Shown here: positions 56,961 to 64,000 of the stretch, one piece after another
How the letters are laid out: every line of letters starts with the position of its first letter
How positions within the stretch are numbered: position 1 is the first letter of the stretch
Source: Halalkalibacter oceani
GTDB taxonomy: Bacteria > Bacillota > Bacilli > Bacillales > Bacillaceae_D
NCBI RefSeq assembly: GCF_023715605.1
Contig: NZ_JAMBOL010000012.1
Span: 1 to 64,000 of the forward strand
Reading direction: 5' to 3'
DNA: 64,000 bases
Position numbers and translations under genes: made by a program
The notes under the pieces: model-generated
The model's input: only the letters and a program-made list of their open reading frames with translations
What the model was told of the DNA's origin: nothing
Databases searched by the model: none

Positions 56961-57593
56961 ATGGCCGCATTTGCTGATTTGTCGATCTCGCTTGACGGAT
57001 TTATCACCGGACCGGACAGTTCCGAAGAGCATCCTCTTGGAACGGGCGGTCGTATTCTCCATGAATGGGTCTATCAGCTTGGCAGCTGGCGGGAGCGTCA
57101 CGGTCTGGACGGAGGAATGGAGAGTCACGAGTCGGCTCATTTGCAGTCGTTGATTGATCGGACGGGGGCGGTGATCATCGGGCGGACAATGTTCGACCAC
57201 GGTGAGCGTTATTGGGGGAGTCGTCCTCCTTTTCACGTTCCTGTTTTCGTCCTGACTCATGAGCCGCGCCCTCCGCAGGAAATGGAAGGCGGCACTACCT
57301 TTATCTTCTGGACGGACGGTTTGGCTGCGGCTTATCAAGCGGCCAAAGCGGCAGCGGGTGAAAAGGAGATTTCAGTTGGCGGGGGAGCGGACGTCGTGCA
57401 GCAATGTCTTGCGGCTGGTCTTCTTAATGAGCTTCATTTGCACATCGTCCCGGTACTGCTCGGTGACGGAGTAAGGCTGTTCGAACATCGCGGTAATCAT
57501 TTACCGAATCTGGAGCTGACAAGCCAATCGACGAGTGGCTCGGTGATCCATGCCAGCTTTCGCGTCAGCCAGAGCGGAGGGGGCGTTCAATGA
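56961..57593 (+). CDS. DHFR/RibD-like reductase 1
   Basis: 210-residue dihydrofolate-reductase-fold protein of the RibD C-terminal class: ADLSISLDGFITGPD at residues 5-19, GAVIIGRTMFDHGERYWG near 69, EISVGGGADVVQQCLAAGL near 135, and ELHLHIVPVLLGDGVRLFE near 158. It is probably NADPH-dependent, substrate unknown. It overlaps the next, paralogous gene by four bases. Confidence 0.87.
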   Translation: MAAFADLSISLDGFITGPDSSEEHPLGTGGRILHEWVYQLGSWRERHGLDGGMESHESAHLQSLIDRTGAVIIGRTMFDHGERYWGSRPPFHVPVFVLTHEPRPPQEMEGGTTFIFWTDGLAAAYQAAKAAAGEKEISVGGGADVVQQCLAAGLLNELHLHIVPVLLGDGVRLFEHRGNHLPNLELTSQSTSGSVIHASFRVSQSGGGVQ

Positions 57594-58189
57594 GCCGAAA
57601 GCGCAACAGACAGGTGATTTATTCGATGATGGTCTCACTTGACGGGTATATGGAAGCGCGCGATGGAGCGATTGACTGGTCGGTGCCGGATGAAGAGCTG
57701 CATCAGCATTTCAATGACTTTGAGCAGGAAATTGATACTCATCTTTACGGGCGACGCATGTATGAGAATATGGCCGGGTATTGGACGAAAGCCGGAGACA
57801 ATCCGGAGGCAGCGGCTGTCGAAAAAGAGTATGCCCGTATTTGGAATCAATCGGAAAAAATTGTCTTTTCCACTACGTTGGAACAGGTCGGGGAACATGC
57901 GCGGATTATACGTGACAATCTGCCTGAAGCGGTTCGCGCTTTAAAAGCTGAAGAAGGCCGGGATATGGACCTAGGCGGGGCGAGCATCGCCGCTTCGTTT
58001 ATCGAGCATGACTTAGTCGATGAGTACCGCCTCTACTTTCACCCGATTGTGCTTGGAGGCGGGAAGCGGATGTTTCCTGAATTAACAGAGTACCGGCAGC
58101 TGCGCTTGCTGGAAACACGCCAATTTGGCTGCGGGGTCGTGCTTTTGCGTTACGCCAGGAAAGAGGCGGAGGGGGAGGCCGGCGTTTGA
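57590..58189 (+). CDS. DHFR/RibD-like reductase 2
   Basis: 199 residues: VIYSMMVSLDGYMEARDG at about 9-26, THLYGRRMYENMAGYW near 50, MDLGGASIAASFIEHDLVDEY near 125, YFHPIVLGGGKRMFPEL near 148. Same family as the gene before it but clearly diverged (more like the YyaP/YwjB group). The pair probably arose from different family branches rather than a recent duplication. Last gene of the putative AraC-controlled unit; a terminator follows. Confidence 0.88.
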   Translation: MSRKRNRQVIYSMMVSLDGYMEARDGAIDWSVPDEELHQHFNDFEQEIDTHLYGRRMYENMAGYWTKAGDNPEAAAVEKEYARIWNQSEKIVFSTTLEQVGEHARIIRDNLPEAVRALKAEEGRDMDLGGASIAASFIEHDLVDEYRLYFHPIVLGGGKRMFPELTEYRQLRLLETRQFGCGVVLLRYARKEAEGEAGV

Positions 58190-58225
58190 GCTTGTCGTCC
58201 TTTCATCACGTATATATAAATAAAA

Positions 58226-58263
58226 CGAGGGGGAAAGTGGCTGGCTTTCCTCCCCGTTTTTTT
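58226..58263. terminator. Terminator between the reductase operon and the SDR gene
   Basis: CGAGGGGGAAAG (58226-58237) pairs with CTTTCCTCCCCG (58245-58256), followed by TTTTTTT on the plus strand. Confidence 0.9.
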
Positions 58264-58264
58264 A

Positions 58265-59065
58265 TTAGCGCAGCACGCTGCCACCGGAAATTTTGACTGA
58301 TTCGCCGATGATGTTATCAGCGGCTGCTGAAGCGAGAAAGGCAATCGTGTTTGCCACATCCTGCGGGCTCGTAAAATGACCTGAAGGGATGCTTTCCTTC
58401 GCTTTTGTCATTTGGTGCTCAAAAGACGTTCGACTGTGGGCTGCTTTCCGTCTGATTGCTTCAAGCGCCATGTCGGTTTCGACGTAGCCTGGACAAACGG
58501 CATTGACCCGGACGTGATGTTCAATCGCTTCAAGCGCGAAGGAATGGGTAAAGCCGATTAAGGCAAATTTTGAAGCGGCATAGGCTGTATTTCCATATGT
58601 ACCGCGTAAGCCGGATAATGACGCAACGTTAATAATCGCTCCATGCCCTTTCTCTTTCATCTGCCGATACACTTGCTGTGTCAGCAAAACAGTCGACGTA
58701 TAGTTAATGTGCATGATCCGCTCCATATCGTCCTGAGTCAGCCGCTCAACAACAGACCCGCCGGAGACACCAGCCGAATTGACGAGAATCGAAATCGGTC
58801 CCAGCTCATCCTTGGCTGCTGCACAAAGCTCATCCCGCTGTTCGGCATTTGTCAGATCCGCAGCATGCACATAGATCGAAGCGTCCGGCACCTGCTGCTC
58901 GATCTCCTGTTTGAGCGCGTTGAGCTTCTGCCGCCGCCGTCCGCTAATCGTGATAGCAGCTCCCATGCCAGCCAGCACTTTTGCCGTTTCCGCTCCTATT
59001 CCTCCTGTCGCTCCAGTGACTAAGGCGTGCTGCTCAGCAAGAGCGAAAGTAGAAAAAATCGTCAT
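58265..59065 (-). CDS. Short-chain dehydrogenase/reductase
   Basis: A classical SDR, 266 residues. The cofactor motif is LVTGATGGIGAETAKVL near residue 14, NSAGVSGGS near 97, the catalytic serine in NVASLSGLRG near 147, and Y-x-x-x-K in AYAASKFALIG near 163. VNAVCPGYVETDM near 195 follows. The ATG at 59065 is chosen with GAGGAGG nine bases upstream. Substrate unknown. Confidence 0.9.
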   Translation of the reverse strand: MTIFSTFALAEQHALVTGATGGIGAETAKVLAGMGAAITISGRRRQKLNALKQEIEQQVPDASIYVHAADLTNAEQRDELCAAAKDELGPISILVNSAGVSGGSVVERLTQDDMERIMHINYTSTVLLTQQVYRQMKEKGHGAIINVASLSGLRGTYGNTAYAASKFALIGFTHSFALEAIEHHVRVNAVCPGYVETDMALEAIRRKAAHSRTSFEHQMTKAKESIPSGHFTSPQDVANTIAFLASAAADNIIGESVKISGGSVLR

Positions 59066-59231
59066 CGTTTCCATCCTCCTCAAAAATGATTGGTAACTGC
59101 TATTCTATACCCTTCACATGGGATCGTAAATCGTGATGAGGAAGAAACGAAAGAGGACCCATCATTTACTGGGAAAGGATAGGGGTGAAAAGAAGCTGCA
59201 AAAAAGTAATCGTTCGCCAGGCTAAAAAAGA

Positions 59232-59266
59232 AGGCATAGATGGAAGAGACGCATCCATCTATGCCT
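59232..59266 (-). terminator. Terminator of the lipoprotein operon
   Basis: AGGCATAGATGGA (59232-59244) pairs perfectly with TCCATCTATGCCT (59254-59266). On the minus strand it is followed by TCTTTTTTAG. Confidence 0.85.
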
Positions 59267-59304
59267 GTACATTGTAGATAAAACCGGTTATGCGCAAGTC
59301 GTCG

Positions 59305-59721
59305 TTAGTTCTCTACTACCTGAAAAGTAAGCGTCTCTTTCAGTTTATCATCAATATAAAGATGCACTTCATAGTCTCCGGGAGGCCAGCCATTATCCGG
59401 CCTTGAAACATGGAAGCTGAAATTTGCCGTGACATGCACCGATTCAAGTTCATAAAAATCAATTTCTGTTGGCGGTTCTGTTTCAAGATAAACCCAAACG
59501 GCTTTCATGACGGTGCCGTCCGGGGCGTTGTTCAAAATCCCTGTCAAATGAACGATGGGTGAATCTACTGTGAAATGATCTGCACGTATGACCGGCCGGT
59601 TAGATGAATCAATCTCAGCTGCAAATTGCAAGTCAGAATAATGGGCAGTAGTAAAACTGAAACTGCAGGAAACCAAAAACAGCACCAGCATGACCACTAA
59701 ACAACTGAAATGCATTTTCAT
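59305..59721 (-). CDS. Putative lipoprotein, function unknown
   Basis: 138 residues with a lipoprotein signal (LVVMLVLFLVSCSF, cysteine near residue 19) and a strand-rich exterior domain without a recognised family. FHVSRPDNGWPPGDYEVHLY near 103 is typical of an Ig-like beta domain. Its ATG overlaps the stop codon of the preceding lipoprotein gene (TAATG), so the two are coupled. Confidence 0.8.
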   Translation of the reverse strand: MKMHFSCLVVMLVLFLVSCSFSFTTAHYSDLQFAAEIDSSNRPVIRADHFTVDSPIVHLTGILNNAPDGTVMKAVWVYLETEPPTEIDFYELESVHVTANFSFHVSRPDNGWPPGDYEVHLYIDDKLKETLTFQVVEN

Positions 59722-60359
59722 TAGAATGTGAGCGATTCGATGATCTGAGTGTAGGCCTCATAATATTGGTTGAAATTGTTCATCTCAGCCGTGTATGTGA
59801 AAACAAATGCCCTGTCATTATTAATGAACAGTAATGCTTCATAAGCCAATTGAAGATCTCCCTGTGTGCCTGTGTATTCAAGATAGTGTACATCTGGCTG
59901 CGCTTCATCAGTCGCCTCTACTGTTTCCGAGGAGGTCAGTTCAAAATCCGGTACTTCGTTTTGAACATTGGCAAGCAAGATCTCAGTCAGCTCCTCCAGC
60001 GACAGGGACTGACCGTCCAAATGATTTAATTGGACTGATACATTTTCCATAAAAGGATCATCCTCGCTCTCACGTGAGGAGACGAAACCGAGCATTGTTT
60101 CGTTTACTTCCTGCAAAGTCCAATCCCCCGGGTATTCAACGCTGAAAGCGAATTGGTCATTCGTGTACGTTTGTACTCCTTCGGCCCCGGCGGTTTCTTC
60201 ACCAGCTTCCTCTTCGGCGGTATCTTCATCGGAGCTTTCGACTTCGGACGGCGCCTCTTCCTCAGTGCTGCTGTCGACTTCTTCTCCGCATGCTGCAAGC
60301 AAAAGAATCAAGTGGAAAGAGAGTACGGCAACGAGCCATGTTTTCATTTTTTTTCTCAT
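59721..60359 (-). CDS. Putative lipoprotein with an acidic linker and a PsbP/DUF1795-like domain
   Basis: 212 residues. The lipobox is LILLLAACGEE (cysteine near residue 24). A glutamate/serine-rich linker (about 25-62) follows. The domain starts FAFSVEYPGDWTLQE near 72 and ends NFNQYYEAYTQIIESLTF, the pattern of PsbP-like/DUF1795 proteins. AGGAGG lies ten bases before the ATG at 60359. It is coupled to the second lipoprotein gene. Confidence 0.82.
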   Translation of the reverse strand: MRKKMKTWLVAVLSFHLILLLAACGEEVDSSTEEEAPSEVESSDEDTAEEEAGEETAGAEGVQTYTNDQFAFSVEYPGDWTLQEVNETMLGFVSSRESEDDPFMENVSVQLNHLDGQSLSLEELTEILLANVQNEVPDFELTSSETVEATDEAQPDVHYLEYTGTQGDLQLAYEALLFINNDRAFVFTYTAEMNNFNQYYEAYTQIIESLTF

Positions 60360-60425
60360 CTTTGTTGTTCCTCCTAGAATCATAAGACTTTTTGCTTATT
60401 AACTATAAGTCATCCCCCTGCCGAA

Positions 60426-60451
60426 AAAAATCCCCTAATCAGGGGATTTTT
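60426..60451. other. Symmetric hairpin between divergent genes
   Basis: AAAAATCCCCT (60426-60436) and AGGGGATTTTT (60441-60451) form an 11-base stem around AATC. It lies between the starts of the lipoprotein operon (minus) and the AIM24 gene (plus), where a terminator is not expected. Confidence 0.7.
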
Positions 60452-60510
60452 ATATGAAAAATGTTGCCTTATAGTGAGTTTATAGCAGGAACAGAAAAAG
60501 GAGAATGAAG

Positions 60511-61260
60511 ATGAACGCGCATGAAATTGATTATCATATTTACGGAAATGATATGCAATTTGTCGAGATCGAGCTTGATCCGGGTGAAAGCGTCGTCGCG
60601 GAAGCCGGGGCTTTCATGATGATGGAGGATGGAATCAACATGGAGACGATTTTTGGCGATGGAAGTAATGAAAGGAAAGGCTTCGTCGGGAAATTATGGG
60701 GGGCCGGTAAAAGATTGTTAACAGGCGAAAGCCTGTTCATGACGCTTTTTTCAAACGAACATCAGGGAAAGCAAAAGGTTTCCTTCGCCGCTCCTTATCC
60801 GGGCGCGATCGTGCCTATGGATTTAAGTGAACTGGACGGAAGGATCATCTGTCAGAAGGAGGCATTTTTATGCGCGGCGAAAGGAGTTTCATTAGGGATT
60901 GCCTTTCAACGCAAGCTCGGAGCTGGATTTTTCGGTGGGGAAGGTTTTATCATGCAAAAGCTGGAAGGGGATGGAGTGGCTTTTCTCCATGCCGGAGGAA
61001 CGCTTTACGAGCGGGAGCTGCGGCCGGGGGAAGGAATCCGGGTCGACACGGGGTGCCTGGTCGCGCTGACCCAGGGAGTTGAATATAATATTGAATTTGT
61101 CGGCGGCGTCAAATCGGCTTTCTTTGGCGGAGAAGGGTTTTTCTTCGCCACATTGCGCGGCCCCGGAAAGGTATGGCTGCAATCGTTGCCGTTCAGCCGT
61201 CTCGCGGATCGTCTTATCTCTGCCTCCGGTATCCGCAACGAAATGAACGATGATGAGTAA
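60511..61260 (+). CDS. AIM24/TIGR00266 family protein
   Basis: 249 residues with repeating beta segments and glycine-rich turns: [21 protein letters not shown] near residue 12, [21 protein letters not shown] near 135, and [19 protein letters not shown] near 195. This pattern defines the AIM24 (TIGR00266) family, whose role in bacteria is unknown. AAAAGGAG lies seven bases before the ATG at 60511; the ATG at 60505 is too close. Confidence 0.92.
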   Translation: MNAHEIDYHIYGNDMQFVEIELDPGESVVAEAGAFMMMEDGINMETIFGDGSNERKGFVGKLWGAGKRLLTGESLFMTLFSNEHQGKQKVSFAAPYPGAIVPMDLSELDGRIICQKEAFLCAAKGVSLGIAFQRKLGAGFFGGEGFIMQKLEGDGVAFLHAGGTLYERELRPGEGIRVDTGCLVALTQGVEYNIEFVGGVKSAFFGGEGFFFATLRGPGKVWLQSLPFSRLADRLISASGIRNEMNDDE

Positions 61261-61308
61261 AACCGGCATTGCCTTACGAAGCTGGAGCAAGGATGATGGG
61301 AATTGAAT

Positions 61309-61584
61309 ATGGGAAGAATGAAAAAAAACTTGTTGTTGATTCTGATTGTTGCCAGCCAGCTGTTTTTCGCCGCTTCCCTCTTTATTGGGGTGGTGATGTG
61401 GGGTTTCTCAGGAAAGGTGTTATCCGTATTTTTTTGCTTGCTTATTGTTTATTTGGTCGCAATTGTTCTGGCGTCTGTAAAGAGCTGGAATGGTTTTAAG
61501 AAGAAGGAACATCGCCGTTCGCTGCTGTGGCTTTTGCTCCCGTATGCCTGGTTCGGGATCCTTTACCTGTTCTTATTTGTATAA
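61309..61584 (+). CDS. Small polytopic membrane protein, function unknown
   Basis: 91 residues with three hydrophobic segments (LLLILIVASQLFFAASLFIG, SVFFCLLIVYLVAIVLASV, LLWLLLPYAWFGILYLFLF). A basic KKKEHRR loop lies between the second and third. GGATGATGGG precedes the start weakly; the ATG at 61318 is an alternative. It lies 48 bases after the AIM24 gene and may be co-transcribed. Confidence 0.65.
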   Translation: MGRMKKNLLLILIVASQLFFAASLFIGVVMWGFSGKVLSVFFCLLIVYLVAIVLASVKSWNGFKKKEHRRSLLWLLLPYAWFGILYLFLFV

Positions 61585-61643
61585 GAGCCTTTCCTCGAAA
61601 GGAAAGCATGAACGGCCGTCGAAACCAGGCCGTTGGGATTGCA

Positions 61644-62207
61644 TTACTCGCAAAGATTTAATTGCCGGGCGCGCTGAAAAACCTGAATCCGATTATGCAC
61701 ATTAAGCTTTCTGTAAATATTTTTTATATGGGAGTTAACAGTCTCGGTTGACACATGAAGCTGATTTGCGATCTGCTTGTTCGACAGCCCTTCTGTAAGT
61801 AATTGAACGACCTCTCTTTCCTTCTGGGTTAGCTTCATTTTTTCTTGGTAACTATTTTTCGGGAACGGGGATCTGTTCGTAAGTCGGTGGCCGACGATAG
61901 ACGCCATTAGACTATCGAGTGCATATAAATCAAAGATTTGAACCGTGTAATGCTCATACCGCGTGACAAAGGTAGCTTTTTTGGCCGGTTCAGGCTGGTG
62001 AAGCAGATCGGAAAGTGTCAGCCGTTTCACTTCGGGCATCGCGGCGTTAAGAAATGCGAGCTGAATGGGATGAGTCTGCATATAATCATAGGCGTCCCGC
62101 AGGCAGGAAAACGAACGGCAAATGTCGATCTCGTTTCTCATGGTCAGCTTCTTCTTTACCTGTTTGACTGACAATTCATCATAATCGATGATAATGGCTT
62201 TTAGCAT
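61644..62207 (-). CDS. LuxR-type regulator with a degenerate receiver domain
   Basis: 187 residues. The N-terminal receiver (1-110) keeps the acidic pocket (IIIDYDELS) and FVTRYEHY. The phospho-acceptor aspartate of the FLDxxMPE motif is asparagine (AFLNAAMPE, near 58), and the lysine-proline pair is replaced (LDSLMASI near 100). The C-terminal LuxR/GerE helix-turn-helix (LTQKEREVVQLLTEGLSNKQIAN...SHIKNIYRKL, about 125-180) is intact. It probably acts without phosphorylation. GGGGG precedes the ATG at 62207. No kinase gene is near. 62208-62477 holds no gene that I can support. Confidence 0.88.
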   Translation of the reverse strand: MLKAIIIDYDELSVKQVKKKLTMRNEIDICRSFSCLRDAYDYMQTHPIQLAFLNAAMPEVKRLTLSDLLHQPEPAKKATFVTRYEHYTVQIFDLYALDSLMASIVGHRLTNRSPFPKNSYQEKMKLTQKEREVVQLLTEGLSNKQIANQLHVSTETVNSHIKNIYRKLNVHNRIQVFQRARQLNLCE

Positions 62208-62477
62208 ATAGAAACCCCCGTAAACTATTTCTCGTGTACAATAGGATTTCAGTTTACAAAACGCCAATGAAAGAATTATGAAAGAAATCCACTGCGAAAT
62301 GGCAAAAGCTTTGCAGCTGTAAGGGTCACGGCTTTTCATAACGACAACGGGAACGACTGAAACAGCAATTGCCTTATGAGTGAGCAACGGGAGCTGGGTT
62401 TTCTCAGGTGGAAGCTGAAAACAATTTGACGGGATCAGTTCGTTCTTTTACGATGGAAGAAACAGGGGGTGAAGCTC

Positions 62478-63221
62478 GTGAAAGTAACGGTAATTGGCTA
62501 TTGGCACGGTTTTCCCGAAAAAGACGAGGCGACATCAGGGTATTTGCTTGAGCACGAACAATGTAAATTGCTAATTGACTGTGGCAGCGGGGTGCTCGCT
62601 AAGCTCCAGTCGTATTGTAAAGTAGAAGAGCTCGATGCGGTCGTTCTCTCTCATTATCATCATGACCATAAAGCGGATCTTGGGCCACTGCAATACGCGA
62701 GCATTATAAAAGCTGCCGAGTATCCGGATAAGCAGCTTCCGATTTACGGGCATCGTATGGATGAAGAACAGTTTGCCGGGCTGACATTTCAGCATGTCAC
62801 AACCGGGGTCGAATATAAAGAGGAAGAACAGGCAATGATCGGCCCGTTTACGTTTCAATTTTTGCGGACAAGGCACCCGGTCCCGTGCTACGCAATGAAA
62901 ATCACAGTGACGGACGGAGCATCGCTCGTGTATACAGCGGATACGAGCTATTTTGATCAGCTTGCTGATTTTTCTGCGGGTGCTGATTTGCTGATAGCCG
63001 AATGCAGTGGCTATGCAGGAGAGAAGGTGACGCAATTCGGGCATATGACGAGCAGCTGCGTCGGCAAGCTCGCCGCACGGGCTCAGCCGCGTCAAGTGCT
63101 TCTTAGTCACTTGCCTCACCACGGGAAGCATCAGCAGCTGATTCGCGAGGTTCTGGACGACTATCAAGGGGCTGTGGCGACAGCGAAAACAGGCTGGCAA
63201 TACGAGCTGGCAGGAGAGTAA
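62478..63221 (+). CDS. yhfI: Metallo-beta-lactamase-fold hydrolase (YhfI-like)
   Basis: 247 residues. VTVIGYWHGFPEKDEATSGYLLE at the start and the metal site LSHYHHDHKADLG near residue 58 (H-x-H-x-D-H). A further RTRHPVPCYAMKI near 135, VYTADTSYFDQL near 155 and LLSHLPHH near 210 complete the binuclear site. It resembles B. subtilis YhfI; the substrate is unknown. GTG at 62478 follows AGGGGGTGA; a GTG at 62469 is in frame but overlaps it. Confidence 0.88.
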   Translation: MKVTVIGYWHGFPEKDEATSGYLLEHEQCKLLIDCGSGVLAKLQSYCKVEELDAVVLSHYHHDHKADLGPLQYASIIKAAEYPDKQLPIYGHRMDEEQFAGLTFQHVTTGVEYKEEEQAMIGPFTFQFLRTRHPVPCYAMKITVTDGASLVYTADTSYFDQLADFSAGADLLIAECSGYAGEKVTQFGHMTSSCVGKLAARAQPRQVLLSHLPHHGKHQQLIREVLDDYQGAVATAKTGWQYELAGE

Positions 63222-63238
63222 GACGAGAGAGAGCCGAT

Positions 63239-63275
63239 GGAGTGATCTACAAATAGTGTGGATCACTTCTTTTTT
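63239..63275 (+). terminator. Terminator of the YhfI-like gene
   Basis: GGAGTGATC (63239-63247) pairs with GATCACTTC (63261-63269), followed by TTTTTT. Confidence 0.88.
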
Positions 63276-63293
63276 GTCCAATAAAATAAGCAA

Positions 63294-63322
63294 TTGATTA
63301 TATAAGTATATAGTTATATAAT
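63294..63322 (+). promoter_or_regulatory. ars promoter and ArsR operator
   Basis: TTGATT (63294-63299) and TATAAT (63317-63322) with a 17-base spacer. A perfect 9-base inverted repeat ATTATATAA/TTATATAAT (63297-63305, 63314-63322) spans the spacer and -10, the usual arrangement for ArsR autorepression. Confidence 0.8.
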
Positions 63323-63352
63323 AAACGAAAAATAGAGGAAGGAAAGGTGAGG

Positions 63353-63703
63353 ATGAGCGAAATGGTTGCTCCGGTTGAAATGGACGCGGCGGCAAAGGTT
63401 TTCAAGCTGTTAGGAGATAAAACGAGACTAACAATCGTTACCTGTTTGATGGAAGATGAATGCTGTGTTTGTGAATTTGTCGAACTGTTTGGCATGAGCC
63501 AGCCTGCTGTCAGCCAGCATGTACGCAAGCTCCGTGATGCCGGGCTCGTAGAGGAAGAGCGTAGAGGTCAATGGGTTTTTTATCGAATCAATCAAACGCA
63601 TCCCTTATACCCGCTTGTCGAAAGCGTCGTCCGCCACCTGCCTGAACAGAAAAGCAGGCTGCTCGACTTAGCGGAGCGGGGCTTGCGCGTCTGCTGTAAA
63701 TAA
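63353..63703 (+). CDS. arsR: ArsR/SmtB-family metalloregulator
   Basis: 116 residues. A winged-helix repressor (KVFKLLGDKTRLTIVTCLM near 12, MSQPAVSQHVRKLRDAGLV near 50). The metal-sensing helix ECCVCEFVELF near 36 has the E-x-C-x-C-type cysteines expected for arsenite/antimonite sensing, and a C-terminal CC pair lies in LRVCCK. It is followed 25 bases later by arsB. A GTG at 63347 is an alternative start. Confidence 0.93.
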   Translation: MSEMVAPVEMDAAAKVFKLLGDKTRLTIVTCLMEDECCVCEFVELFGMSQPAVSQHVRKLRDAGLVEEERRGQWVFYRINQTHPLYPLVESVVRHLPEQKSRLLDLAERGLRVCCK

Positions 63704-63728
63704 ATAGCTTTAGTAAAGGAGTGGGAGA

Positions 63729-64000
63729 ATGGAAGTGTGGGTAGCAGCTGCAATCTTCCTGGTGACGCTTGTGCTTGTCATCTGGCAGCCAAAAGGTCTT
63801 TCGATCGGCTGGTCAGCGACGATTGGGGCCTGTCTGGCGCTGCTAGCCGGTGTTGTTGATTTGCAGGATGTAGCAACGGTCACAGGAATTGTCTGGAATG
63901 CGACCGTAACGTTTGTCGCAATTATTATCATTTCATTACTTCTGGATGAAATTGGATTTTTTGAATGGGCAGCCTTACATATGGCACGCTTCGCCAATGG
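63729..64000 (+). CDS. arsB: Arsenite efflux permease ArsB, 5' part
   Basis: The reading frame is open from the ATG at 63729 to the window end (90 codons) and has no stop. It reads [19 protein letters not shown], then [39 protein letters not shown], and [20 protein letters not shown], the N-terminal membrane segments of the ArsB ion-transporter family. AAGGAGTGGGAG precedes the start. About 340 residues lie beyond the edge. Confidence 0.92.
   Translation, partial: MEVWVAAAIFLVTLVLVIWQPKGLSIGWSATIGACLALLAGVVDLQDVATVTGIVWNATVTFVAIIIISLLLDEIGFFEWAALHMARFAN

Noticed and set aside
62571-63395. A 274-codon minus-strand ORF
   Set aside because: It lies opposite the metallo-hydrolase with clear active-site motifs and spans its terminator and the ars promoter; the composition looks like antisense shadow.

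Overview
The window reads as chromosomal core DNA of an endospore-forming member of the Bacillaceae. Three things point there: the sporulation genes (spoVID, ysxE, spoIIB, spoIVFA, spoIVFB, lonB), T-box leaders, and a gene order that follows the Bacillus subtilis rph-ysnAB / ilv-leu / tig-clpX-lonB-lonA-ysxC / hemAXCDBL / spoVID-ysxE / valS-folC-comC-spoIIB-maf-radC-mreBCD-minCD / spoIVFAB / rplU-prp-rpmA stretch almost gene for gene. The genus cannot be fixed from sequence reading alone. An RNase E/G gene, which B. subtilis lacks, shows that it is not B. subtilis itself.

Layout. 1-131 is the 3' tail of a group II intron lying directly before rph. 178-2045 holds rph, an ITPase/RdgB-type gene and a YsnB-type phosphoesterase. 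2126-2618 is a small tRNA operon (Gly-TCC, Arg-TCT) with a partial tandem duplication of its promoter-proximal part. 3359-13470 is the branched-chain amino-acid cluster ilvE-ilvD-(Leu T-box)-ilvB-ilvH-ilvC-leuB-leuC-leuD. leuA is missing from its usual place, and nested dispersed repeats sit there instead. 13594-23097 carries a TPR protein, trigger factor, ClpX, both Lon proteases and the YsxC GTPase. 24005-30405 is the complete glutamate-to-uroporphyrinogen haem block hemAXCDB plus hemL. 30637-33824 is a spore-coat block with one extra unrecognised gene. 34266-36069 is a cytochrome-b/molybdoenzyme fusion with an anchored partner. 36182-48846 runs valS (Val T-box), folC, comC, spoIIB, maf, radC, mreBCD and minCD. 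49526-55609 holds moaB, an aldo/keto reductase, spoIVFAB, rng and the L21/Prp/L27 operon.

At about 55.7 kb the conserved order stops: spoB and obg, which normally follow rpmA, are absent. The rest is accessory. It holds an AraC-type regulator, an NTF2-like protein, two tandem DHFR/RibD-like reductases, an SDR, a lipoprotein pair, an AIM24-family protein, a LuxR-type regulator with a degenerate receiver, a YhfI-like metallo-hydrolase, and an arsR-arsB operon cut by the window edge.

The window is also rich in small intergenic structure. There are three copies of a palindromic element, a set of related sequence arms attached to transcription terminators, a hairpin island between clpX and lonB, and a Bacillaceae-type dispersed repeat that has itself been interrupted. 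I did not find a clearly new multi-gene defence or biosynthetic system. The best leads are the small-scale ones in the findings.
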